Shown here: piece after piece, positions 35,369 to 43,623 of the stretch | How the letters are laid out: every line of letters starts with the position of its first letter | Numbering within the stretch: position 1 is the stretch's first letter | DNA from: Actinomycetes bacterium | Lineage (GTDB): Bacteria; Actinomycetota; Acidimicrobiia; Acidimicrobiales; RAAP-2 | Reading direction: 5' to 3' | NCBI GenBank assembly: GCA_021799615.1 | Contig: JAJZAC010000004.1 | Location: forward strand, 1 to 54,225 | DNA: 54,225 bases | The notes under the pieces: generated by a model | What the model was told of the DNA's origin: nothing | Databases searched by the model: none | The model's input: only the letters and a program-made list of their open reading frames with translations | Position numbers and translations under genes: made by a program

Positions 35369-36922
35369 TCAGCTGCCAGCCGGGGACAGCGACGCAAAGG
35401 GCACGGCCCCCGCCGGCGTGGCGGGGGCCACCGCCTCGCCCCAGGCGGCGAAGGCGACGGTGACGTCCACGTGCACGGAGAAGCCCGTGTCGCTGCCGGT
35501 GAACGCCACGTGCTCGGCCACCGGCAGGTTGGGCGACGCCGCCAGCACCACGAGAGTCGCCGCCACCTGGAGCGGCGACGTCGACGGCACCGTCACACCG
35601 GCGGCGGCTGTGGCCGGCGCCTTTCCCGTCACGGAGATGGTCATGGTGCGCTGTCCACCGACCGCGTCGGGACCGGCCACCTGCACCACCGGGGCCTGCA
35701 CACCGCCGGTCGATCCGAACCCGAAGAGGGTCAGCGGGTTCACCGGCCCGGTCGACGAGGTCTGGGCGGTGGCCGCGCACTGCCCCAGCACGGCGGCGTC
35801 GAGCACGGCGGTGGGCCGGTCACCGGGCTGGAGCGAGATCCACCGGCCGGCATACGCAGAGGCCTGGGCGGAGGTCAGGCCCAGCTCGGCGGTGAGCGCG
35901 GCGGCGTTGCCGCGCACGAACGTGCGGCCGCCCGTCACCACCGTGCGGTACTGCTCGGCACCCCGCACCTGGCTCACGTCGGCTGCGCTGGGTGACGAGT
36001 CCCCGTTCACCGTGATCTCCTGGCCCAGCACCGAACTGGTGCCCACCACGTGGCACGAACCGGCGGCATGGGCGGCAGCGACCACCGCCTGGAGCGCCTG
36101 GTCCGGCGCCAGGGCGGTCAGGTTGCTGCTCCCACCGCCGGCGAGGTTGCCGGGGCCGGAGGGACCCGACGAACTGCCCGAAGCCAGCCAGGCGACGCCC
36201 CCGACGAGGACGGCTGCGGCTGCCAGACCGATCCTGGAGGGGGTCCACGGTCGGCGCGCACCGGGGACACCGGCGGCGGACGACTCCTCGGTCGTGGTCG
36301 AACCGGCGTCACCGGACCCGTCGGCGCGATCGACACGGTCGGTTGCGTCGTGACCGGGCGCCTCGCCATCGGTGCCATCCGGAGCGACCTCCGCCTCCTC
36401 GTGCAGGATCTCCGGTGCCGGGGGTGCCGGGGGTGCCGGGGGTGCCGGGGGTGCCGCACCGGTCTCGAACAGCGGGTGGGACCCGTCCTCGGGTGCGAAC
36501 CCGAACAGGTCCTCGGGAGGAGGAGGTGGGAGCGACGTGGCCGCCAGCGATCCCGGCGCGGAGGCCAACCATCGTCCCCGGTGGACGGCGAGGATCGCCG
36601 CCAGCGGCGCCGTCAACATGTCACGCGGTGCACTCACCATGACCGAGCGGTCGCCCAGGTCGAGTTGGGCCATCGAGGCGGCGACCCCGGTGGGATCGTA
36701 TCCGTCGGGCCCCGGCATGACCGCGACCACGGCCGACCAGGGCACCCGGCGGCGCTGGCCGGGAACGGGGCCGTCGAAGACGATGCCGGCATCGTCGATG
36801 AACGCGGCCAGGCCGGTGACCGGACGCGCCGCCGCACCGGCCGCTGTCACCGTGACGCCGACGATCCGCATCGTGCCGGTCGCCCCCGCCGGTCCCCCCG
36901 GACCGCTCACCTCATCGACCAC
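35369..36922 (-). CDS. Membrane-anchored protein with N-terminal PH-like cytoplasmic domain and secreted C-terminal domain
   Basis: IDDAGIVFDGPVPGQRRRVPWSAVVAV..., Pro-rich linker, one TM IGLAAAAVLVGGVAWLA, long extracytoplasmic tail. GTG start at 36922. Confidence 0.65.
   Translation of the reverse strand: MVDEVSGPGGPAGATGTMRIVGVTVTAAGAAARPVTGLAAFIDDAGIVFDGPVPGQRRRVPWSAVVAVMPGPDGYDPTGVAASMAQLDLGDRSVMVSAPRDMLTAPLAAILAVHRGRWLASAPGSLAATSLPPPPPEDLFGFAPEDGSHPLFETGAAPPAPPAPPAPPAPEILHEEAEVAPDGTDGEAPGHDATDRVDRADGSGDAGSTTTEESSAAGVPGARRPWTPSRIGLAAAAVLVGGVAWLASGSSSGPSGPGNLAGGGSSNLTALAPDQALQAVVAAAHAAGSCHVVGTSSVLGQEITVNGDSSPSAADVSQVRGAEQYRTVVTGGRTFVRGNAAALTAELGLTSAQASAYAGRWISLQPGDRPTAVLDAAVLGQCAATAQTSSTGPVNPLTLFGFGSTGGVQAPVVQVAGPDAVGGQRTMTISVTGKAPATAAAGVTVPSTSPLQVAATLVVLAASPNLPVAEHVAFTGSDTGFSVHVDVTVAFAAWGEAVAPATPAGAVPFASLSPAGS
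36414..36449. repeat. 9-bp tandem repeat x4 (PPA-type linker)
   Basis: ggtgccggg at 36414, 36423, 36432, 36441; encodes PAP-type repeats on the minus strand. Confidence 0.95.
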
Positions 36923-37008
36923 CGCAGCAGTGTAATTCCCCCGCCCGGCGCCGTCGGGTCCGGGACCTCCTCCGGAATCACCCGGCCACCGTCGGCGTTG
37001 TCGTATGC

Positions 37009-37617
37009 ATGACACAACGCCGCGCCTTTGCCGTCACGTGGGACTACCGATGCCCGTTCGCACGCAACGCCCACGAGCACCTGCTCGACGGGCTGGAGGA
37101 CGGTGCCCCCTGGGATGTCACGTTCGTGCCGTTCTTTCTCGACCAGGTCCACGTGGCCGAGGGTGCGCCTGCGGCGTGGGACGATCCGGACCGCCAGCCC
37201 AACCTCGACGCACTGGCCGCCGGGGTCGTCGTACGGGACCGGTACCCCGAGCGCTTCACCGCCGTCCACCGCGCCCTCTTCGAAGCCCGGCACGACCAGG
37301 GCGGTGACCTGCGGGACCGTGCCGTGGTGGCTGCCGCTCTGGAGCGCGGGGGCGTCGACGCCGCCGCCGTCCTGGCCGAGGTGGACGACGGCTGGCCGGC
37401 CGAGACCGTGCGCAAGGAGCACGAGCGCGTGGTGGCCGACCTCGACGTGTTCGGCGTGCCCACCTTCATCTCCGGCACGTCCGCCGTGTTCGTCCGTCTG
37501 ATGGAGCGCCCTGCCGGCGACGGGCCTCGAGCCAGGCGGGCCGTGGAGCGGGTCCTGGACCTGATCGAGGAGCATCCGGAACTGAACGAGTTCAAGCACA
37601 CCCGGGTAGCCCGCTGA
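37009..37617 (+). CDS. DsbA-family thioredoxin-fold protein (atypical CPFA-type motif)
   Basis: FAVTWDYRCPFARNAHEHLLDGLE...FGVPTFISGTSAVFVRLMERP; DsbA-like topology with C but not CxxC. Confidence 0.8.
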   Translation: MTQRRAFAVTWDYRCPFARNAHEHLLDGLEDGAPWDVTFVPFFLDQVHVAEGAPAAWDDPDRQPNLDALAAGVVVRDRYPERFTAVHRALFEARHDQGGDLRDRAVVAAALERGGVDAAAVLAEVDDGWPAETVRKEHERVVADLDVFGVPTFISGTSAVFVRLMERPAGDGPRARRAVERVLDLIEEHPELNEFKHTRVAR

Positions 37618-37629
37618 CCCGGGACCTCC

Positions 37630-38535
37630 TCAGCTCCCGACCAGGCCGGCAAGCACGTCGATCGACGCGGCGATCTCGTCACGGGAGCCGAACGGCGCCC
37701 CGCAGAATTGGGCGGTGCCGATCGTGGCGAGGTGGCGAACCCGGTCGGCCACCTCGTCGGCCGTGCCGATGATGGCGACGTCGGGGGGACCCTCGGCGCC
37801 CTCGCGGTCCAGCATGGCCCGGTACGAGGGCAACTGGCCGTAGATGGCGAACACCTCGGCGGCGTTGGCGCGGGCGCGATCGGGATCGTCGGTGACGCAC
37901 ACGGGCAGTCCGACGGCGACGATGGGTGCCGGGCGGCCCGCTTCGGCGGCGGCTTCGGTGATGGTCGGCACAATGTGGGTCTCCACGGTCCGTGGCCCCG
38001 TCATCCACGTGACCGTGCCCGAGGCCATGCGACCGGCCAGGCGCAGCATCGTCTCCCCCAGCGCGGCCACCAGCACCGGTGGCGCGTCGGCCCGCACGCC
38101 GAGCGGCCCGAAGGTCGTCGCCCGGATCGTCTCCCCGCTGAAGGCGGCCGCCTCGCCGGCGAGGAGGGGCATGAGCACCGACAGGTACTCGCGCATGTGG
38201 CGGGCCGGCCGCTCGAAGGACATGCCGAAGACGTTCTCGATGACCACCTGGTGGGAGAGGCCGATGCCGAGGGTCAGCCGTCCGCCGGTGGCTGCCTGCA
38301 CGGTGAGCGCCTGCCCGGCCAGCATCACCGGGTGGCGGGGGTAGGTGGGCACCACCGCGGTGCCGAGGGCGATGCCGGGCACCTCCCGCCCGATCACCGC
38401 CAGGAGCGTCAATGCGTCGTAGGAGAAGATCTGTGACGTCCACGCCGCCTCGATCCCCGATTCGGCCAGGTGGTGGACCTGGCCGAGCACGTCGTCGAGC
38501 GGCCGGTCGACGTCGAACATCACCCCGATCTGCAT
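37630..38535 (-). CDS. LLM class (probably F420-dependent) oxidoreductase
   Basis: MQIGVMFDVDRPLDDVLGQVHHLAESGIEAAWTSQIFSYDALTLLAVIGREVPGIALGTAVVPTYPRHPVMLAGQALTVQ. Confidence 0.9.
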   Translation of the reverse strand: MQIGVMFDVDRPLDDVLGQVHHLAESGIEAAWTSQIFSYDALTLLAVIGREVPGIALGTAVVPTYPRHPVMLAGQALTVQAATGGRLTLGIGLSHQVVIENVFGMSFERPARHMREYLSVLMPLLAGEAAAFSGETIRATTFGPLGVRADAPPVLVAALGETMLRLAGRMASGTVTWMTGPRTVETHIVPTITEAAAEAGRPAPIVAVGLPVCVTDDPDRARANAAEVFAIYGQLPSYRAMLDREGAEGPPDVAIIGTADEVADRVRHLATIGTAQFCGAPFGSRDEIAASIDVLAGLVGS

Positions 38536-38637
38536 GCGGTTCCCCTTCCGTTGCCGACCAGCGGCCGGAAAGCGCAGCGTAGCGGCGAGGGGCGTCGGGC
38601 GTTGGAGTCCTGCCCGACAGTGCGGCAGACTGCAGCA

Positions 38638-39129
38638 ATGTCCGTCGCCATCGTCATGGGAAGCTCGTCCGACTCGTCGATCATGGACGACGCGGTCCAG
38701 ATCCTCCGCACGTTCGGGATCGACGTCGAGGTCCGGGTGCTCTCCGCCCATCGGACTCCTGACGACGCCCTGGCCTTCGCCCGGGGTGCGGTCGACGCCG
38801 GGATCGAGGTCATCATCGCTGCCGCCGGCGGTGCCGCCCACCTGGCCGGCGTCCTCGCCTCCTCGACCCCGGTGCCCGTCATCGGCGTTCCCATCGCCCT
38901 CGCCAACCTTGGCGGTCTCGACTCGCTGCTGGCGATGGTGCAGATGCCCAAGGGGATCCCCGTCGCCACGGTGGCCGTCAACGGCGCCCGCAACGCCGGC
39001 CTGCTGGCCGTGCGCATCCTCGCCCTCGGCGACGAACGCCTCGCCGCCGAGCTCGTCCGGTTCCACAAAGAGCTGGCCGAACAGGTGCGGGACATGGACG
39101 CCGAGGTGAGCGCCCGCTACGCCGACTAG
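38638..39129 (+). CDS. purE: 5-(carboxyamino)imidazole ribonucleotide mutase
   Basis: MSVAIVMGSSSDSSIMDDAVQILRTFGIDVEVRVLSAHRTPDDALAFARGA...AAGGAAHLAGVLASSTPVPVIGVPIA. Confidence 0.95.
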   Translation: MSVAIVMGSSSDSSIMDDAVQILRTFGIDVEVRVLSAHRTPDDALAFARGAVDAGIEVIIAAAGGAAHLAGVLASSTPVPVIGVPIALANLGGLDSLLAMVQMPKGIPVATVAVNGARNAGLLAVRILALGDERLAAELVRFHKELAEQVRDMDAEVSARYAD

Positions 39130-39159
39130 TCCGGCACGAGTACAGGCACCGGCACCCGC

Positions 39160-40053
39160 TCAGGCGGGTGGAGCGGGCGCGTCTCCACTCGCGGGCAGGG
39201 CACCCGGCTCGTCCGGCGCCGCTCCGGCCGGCGGGTCGGGTGCGGCCAGGACCGACGGCGGTGCCAGCCCCCGCAGATAACCGGTGAGGATCTCCATGGG
39301 CAGCGGGAACACGATGGTGGAGTTGTGCTCGATGGCCACCTCGGCCAGCGTCTGGAGGGTCCGCAGCTGCAACGCGCCGGGCGACTCGTAGAGGGTCGTG
39401 GCCGCCTCGGCGAGCTCGCGGCTGGCCTCGAGCTCGCCGGTGGCGGCGATCACCTTGGCCCGCCGCTCCCGCTCCGCCTCGGCCTGACGGGCCATGGCCC
39501 GCAGCAGTTCGGGGGGCAGCACGATGTCCCGGATCTCGACCTGGCGGACCTCGACCCCCCAGGCATGGGTGGACGCGGCGATGGTGGTCCGCAGCTCGTC
39601 GTTCACGTCGTCGCGGTGGGCCAGGATGTTGTCCAGCTCGTGGCGCCCGGCGATCGACCGCAGGGCGGTCATCGCCACCCGCTGGCTGGCGAAGCGGAAA
39701 TTGTCGACCCCGACGACGGCTCGTACGGGATCGACGACCTGGAAGTAGACGACCGCGTCGACCTGCACGGTCACGTTGTCCTTGGTGATGACGGCCTGCG
39801 GTGGGATGTCGACGACCTCCACCCGCAGCGTCACCTTGACCAGCTTGTCGGCCATCGGCCATTTGAAGATGACGCCCGGTCCCTTGGCCTCGTCGCGCAG
39901 GTGCCCCAGCCGGAAGAAGACGGCCCGCTCGTACTCGGTCACCACCCGGAGCGTCCCCCGCAGGAACAGGGCGACCACCACGACCGTGCCCAGTGCAGCA
40001 CCGAGGACGATCCCGGCGACGTCGGAGCCGGCAGCGACGACCGTCGTGCTCAC
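39160..40053 (-). CDS. SPFH/band 7 (stomatin/slipin-like) protein
   Basis: LRVVTEYERAVFFRLGHLRDEAKGPGVIFKWPMADKLVKVTLRVEVVDIPPQAVITKDNVTVQVDAVVYFQVVDP. Confidence 0.92.
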   Translation of the reverse strand: MSTTVVAAGSDVAGIVLGAALGTVVVVALFLRGTLRVVTEYERAVFFRLGHLRDEAKGPGVIFKWPMADKLVKVTLRVEVVDIPPQAVITKDNVTVQVDAVVYFQVVDPVRAVVGVDNFRFASQRVAMTALRSIAGRHELDNILAHRDDVNDELRTTIAASTHAWGVEVRQVEIRDIVLPPELLRAMARQAEAERERRAKVIAATGELEASRELAEAATTLYESPGALQLRTLQTLAEVAIEHNSTIVFPLPMEILTGYLRGLAPPSVLAAPDPPAGAAPDEPGALPASGDAPAPPA

Positions 40054-41012
40054 GTCGCCCCCGGCGCCAGGCTGCGCAGCGCCTCGCCCAGCTCGATGCC
40101 GTAGGGGACGACGGCGAGGACCGGTTCGGTAACGCCGTTGGCCACGTACCGGTCGATCTGGGCCCGGCAGGCCTCGCCGCTCCCGTGGACCACGAGGGCG
40201 TCGACGACCTCGTCGGGAATGGCCTCGAGGGCACCCTTGCGGTCGCCGTCGGCCCACCGCTTCCACATGCCCTCGAGCGCGGAGCCACGCCCCAACCAGC
40301 GGTGGAACTCAGCGTAGACGGGGACGTTCAGGTAGGCGGCGATCATCCGCCTGCCCACGGCGCGGGCCAGGTCGGCGTCCTCCGTGGGGTGGACGAAGAT
40401 GCGGGCGGCCACCGGCAGCGGTGCGCCCACCTCGGGGACGACGGTGGACACATCCTCGGCCGAGAGCCAATTGACGATGACCCCGTCGGCCTCCCGACCG
40501 GCGAGCCGGAGCATCCCGGGCCGGAGGGCGGCCAGGTAGACGGGGGGCGGCACCTCGGGGACCCGGGTCAGGCGGAAGCCGTGCACCTCGAACGTGTCGA
40601 ACGTCCGATCGACCCGGTCACCGGCCAGTGCCTGCCGGAGGAACCGGAGCACGTCGCGAGCCCGGCGGTACGGCTCGTCGAAGTCGATGCCGTTCCAGCG
40701 ACGCACGATCACCTCCGACGAGGTGCCGACCCCGAGGACAAAGCGCCCAGGTGCGGCATCAGCCATGGCCGCCGCCGACTGGGCCAGCAGCGCGGGACCG
40801 CGGGTGAACGCCGGCAGGATGGCGACCCCGAGGCGCATCGACGGCACCCAGCTCGACGCCAGAGCCAGGGGGGTGAGCCCGTCGTACCCGTCGGTCTCCG
40901 CCGACCACAGGTCGGTGTAGCCGAGCTGCGCCAGCTCCTCGAAGAGCGCCCGATGCTCCAGCAGCGGAACGTCGTCGAACGGCACGGTGATTCCCCAGGT
41001 CGCAGCGGTCAT
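40050..41012 (-). CDS. LLM class (probably F420-dependent) oxidoreductase
   Basis: MTAATWGITVPFDDVPLLEHRALFEELAQLGYTDLWSAETDGYDGLTPLALASSWVPSMRLGVAILPAFTRGPALLAQSAAAMADAAPGRFVLGVGTSS. Confidence 0.9.
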   Translation of the reverse strand: MTAATWGITVPFDDVPLLEHRALFEELAQLGYTDLWSAETDGYDGLTPLALASSWVPSMRLGVAILPAFTRGPALLAQSAAAMADAAPGRFVLGVGTSSEVIVRRWNGIDFDEPYRRARDVLRFLRQALAGDRVDRTFDTFEVHGFRLTRVPEVPPPVYLAALRPGMLRLAGREADGVIVNWLSAEDVSTVVPEVGAPLPVAARIFVHPTEDADLARAVGRRMIAAYLNVPVYAEFHRWLGRGSALEGMWKRWADGDRKGALEAIPDEVVDALVVHGSGEACRAQIDRYVANGVTEPVLAVVPYGIELGEALRSLAPGAT

Positions 41013-41070
41013 CCCGCCCCTTTCGGTCAGGGTGCAGCCCATTGTGACACCCCGGGTCCATGCTCGCACC

Positions 41071-41394
41071 ATGAAGAGCGCATCGATCCGTTCCGATCCC
41101 CACACCGAAGGCGTCCCGGCTGCGGGCCGGGCGGTCCAGCAGCAGCTCCCGCTCGGCGAGGGCCTGGCGGTACCTCGTGCCGCCCGGTCGCGGCGGCCGG
41201 CAGCCGGCGTGGTGGGCAGGACCGACGCTGCCGGTGCCGGTGCCGGCGCTACCGGCGCCGACGCCCGCGGCGACGCTACCGGTGCCACCGACGGGAGCGG
41301 GAACGACTGGCACCTCGACGAGCGCACCCGCGCGCTCGGCCGGGCCGGCGTCGCCGCGGCGCGAGCTCGCCTGGCTCGGCCGAGCGCGGCCTGA
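41071..41394 (+). CDS. Small hypothetical protein with GAGAGATGA low-complexity linker
   Basis: Ends NDWHLDERTRALGRAGVAAARARLARPSAA; ATG at 41071. The ordered C-terminal helix argues for coding. Confidence 0.5.
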   Translation: MKSASIRSDPHTEGVPAAGRAVQQQLPLGEGLAVPRAARSRRPAAGVVGRTDAAGAGAGATGADARGDATGATDGSGNDWHLDERTRALGRAGVAAARARLARPSAA

Positions 41395-41432
41395 CCGGCC
41401 CCGTCCCGGGTGCGGGGCGGTAGCGTCAGGGC

Positions 41433-42293
41433 ATGCGCGACCATCCGGATCCGACCGTCGCCGCTGAGCTCGGCCTGCCCGACGATGCCCGCCTGGTGAT
41501 CGTCGAATGTGCGGAGCTCGGGTTCTGTCACGCCGCCAACGTGGGCGTCTTCGACGCGCTCCGCTCCGGTGGGGCCACGTCCGCCGCCCTCATGGTCCCG
41601 GCCCCGTGGGCCAGGCAGGCCGCCGCCCAGTACCGGGGCGAGGACGTCGGGGTCCAGCTCGCCCTCAACGCCGAGCACGACCTGTACCGCTGGGGACCGA
41701 TCACCCAGGCCCCCTCCCTCCTCGACGGTGACGGGGGCTTCCCCCGCACGGTGACCGACCTGTGGGACCACGCCGACCTCGACGAGGTCCGGCGGGAGTG
41801 CCGAGCCCAGATCGAACGGGCCGTCCTGTGGGGCTTCGACGTCAGTCACCTGGCGTCCCATCTCGACGCCATGCTCCTGCGCCCCGAGTTCTTCGACATC
41901 TACCTGGATCTGGCCGTCGAGTTCCGACTGCCCATCAGGGCCGTCACGTCCGAGGTCGAGGGGCAGGCCGGCTTCCCCATCCGGGCGTTGGCCGCCGACG
42001 AGGGCGTGCGCTTCGCCGATGCCTTCGCCACGCTGCCTGACGAGGGCGGCACGACCTCCCGGCGGCTGCTGGCCGAGACCCTCGCCTCGCTCGAACCGGG
42101 GGTCACCGAACTGTGGTTCCGGCCGGCGACGGACTCCCCGGAACTGCGGGCGATGTCGCCCGACTGGGAGCAGCGGGTGGACGACCACGTCCTCCTGGCC
42201 GACGAGCGGGGCGTCGCCGAGCTCTTCGAGCAGGCGGGGGTCACCGCCATCGGGTACCGGACCCTGCGCGACGTCATGCGTCGCGGGAGCTGA
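41433..42293 (+). CDS. YdjC/ChbG-like carbohydrate deacetylase family protein with altered metal-site motifs
   Basis: ECAELGFCHAANVGVFDALRSG..., YRGEDVGVQLALNAEHDLYRWGPITQAPSLLDGDGGFPRT..., SHLASHLDAMLLRPEFFD. Confidence 0.8.
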   Translation: MRDHPDPTVAAELGLPDDARLVIVECAELGFCHAANVGVFDALRSGGATSAALMVPAPWARQAAAQYRGEDVGVQLALNAEHDLYRWGPITQAPSLLDGDGGFPRTVTDLWDHADLDEVRRECRAQIERAVLWGFDVSHLASHLDAMLLRPEFFDIYLDLAVEFRLPIRAVTSEVEGQAGFPIRALAADEGVRFADAFATLPDEGGTTSRRLLAETLASLEPGVTELWFRPATDSPELRAMSPDWEQRVDDHVLLADERGVAELFEQAGVTAIGYRTLRDVMRRGS

Positions 42294-42342
42294 CCGCTCG
42301 ACACTCCCACCCGGACACCGCCCGCTACGCTGGCACTCGCCG

Positions 42343-43095
42343 ATGGAGGACCACCAGGACGCAGGGGGCGCCGTCGCCGCGCCGCGGCAGGGACGGCCGC
42401 CGCCACGACCGGTACCGTCGGTGGACGCGCCCACCTTCGTCGTCGGTAACGTGCTCCTCCTCGGCGGCGAGCTCGACCACCCCACCGTCGTCGACGGCAT
42501 CACCCTCCAGTTCGGCGACGACGGCGTCGCCGTGCGGCGGCACGCCGACGCCAGCATCCGGGTCCTGCCGTGGAGCCTGCTTGCCGGCCATGCCGTCGAG
42601 CCGTGGCACGGTGGCATCCTCCCCGAGTGGTGGGTCGATCCCGAGCTGGAACGCGACCTCGGCGCCGAGGAGGCGTTCGCCCGTCACGCGGTCGTGGACC
42701 CGGCCGCCACCAGCCGACCGCTCCCCCTCACCCTCAACGGCGCGCTGGTCAGCGTGCGCACACCCCAGGCCACGTACCGGTTCCTCGTCCCGGGCGGCGA
42801 CCCGGTCGCCATCGGCGAGGGGATCGCCGCTGCGGCAGCCGGCCACCGGAGTCCTGCCGGTGCAACCACGATGACCACCGTGGCCCGTCCGGCGGCCGAG
42901 ACGACCATCGTGCGGCGCCCGACCACATGGCAGCGCGTCCAGCCCCTGGTCGTCGCCCTCGTCGCCGTGGTCTTCGCCGCGGCGGCAACCCTCATCCTCC
43001 TCCAGAGCGCAGGCGCCATCCACCTCCATTTCCTCGGGGGGACGCAGCCGTCGGGCGCACCCGCCCGGCTGGCCGCTCCGCCGCCGGGCCCCTGA
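42343..43095 (+). CDS. Membrane-anchored protein with PH-like N-terminal domain
   Basis: VVDGITLQFGDDGVAVRRHADASIRVLPWSLLAGHAVE..., TM VVALVAVVFAAAATLILL. Confidence 0.6.
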   Translation: MEDHQDAGGAVAAPRQGRPPPRPVPSVDAPTFVVGNVLLLGGELDHPTVVDGITLQFGDDGVAVRRHADASIRVLPWSLLAGHAVEPWHGGILPEWWVDPELERDLGAEEAFARHAVVDPAATSRPLPLTLNGALVSVRTPQATYRFLVPGGDPVAIGEGIAAAAAGHRSPAGATTMTTVARPAAETTIVRRPTTWQRVQPLVVALVAVVFAAAATLILLQSAGAIHLHFLGGTQPSGAPARLAAPPPGP

Positions 43096-43148
43096 CCCGC
43101 ACGATCGGGCTTCCGATCCGCCGGCCCACTGGGCCCCCGGTCTGGCGC

Positions 43149-43208
43149 TCAGCCGGCCTGCCCGGCGGGGTCAGCCGTTCAGCCGGCCTGCCCGGCGGGG
43201 TCAGCCGG
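43149..43208. repeat. 30-bp tandem duplication spanning the SCP2-like gene stop codon
   Basis: tcagccggcctgcccggcggggtcagccgt/g at 43149 and 43179; the tca at 43179 is the minus-strand stop. Confidence 0.93.
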
Positions 43209-43583
43209 CGCAGCCAGCGCCCGGGACACGGCATGCGCCAGGGAGATCAGGGCCACCACCAGCCCGGGGTGGCCCGCCACCTTCAACCGGCCCAGCATGA
43301 ACGCCACCGCCGGATCGAGCGTTCCCCCGTGGAGCAGCGACAGATCGGCGGCGTCGATCGCGCACGTCAGCTCGGCGTCCCCGGGGTCACCGGGTCCCCC
43401 GTCGGCCAGGCGTCCGCGGCGCACCGCCCAGTGCTCGAGCTCGGAGCCCGCCGGTCCGCCGGCCACGTCCACGCGCACGCGGGCGTCGAATGGCGGGCCG
43501 GGAGCGGCCACGGCGCCTGCTGCGGCGCTGGCGGCGTCGTACCAACCGGGGTCGGGCCAGTCGGTACCGGGCCAGCTGGACAT
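43179..43583 (-). CDS. SCP2 sterol-binding-like domain protein
   Basis: FDARVRVDVAGGPAGSELEHWAVRRGRLADG...AELTCAIDAADLSLLHGGTLDPAVAFMLGRLKVAGHPGLVVALISL. Confidence 0.72.
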   Translation of the reverse strand: MSSWPGTDWPDPGWYDAASAAAGAVAAPGPPFDARVRVDVAGGPAGSELEHWAVRRGRLADGGPGDPGDAELTCAIDAADLSLLHGGTLDPAVAFMLGRLKVAGHPGLVVALISLAHAVSRALAAPADPAGQAG

Positions 43584-43623
43584 GACCCGGATGGTAGCGG
43601 CGCGGAGGGCCGGCGACCCGGGG

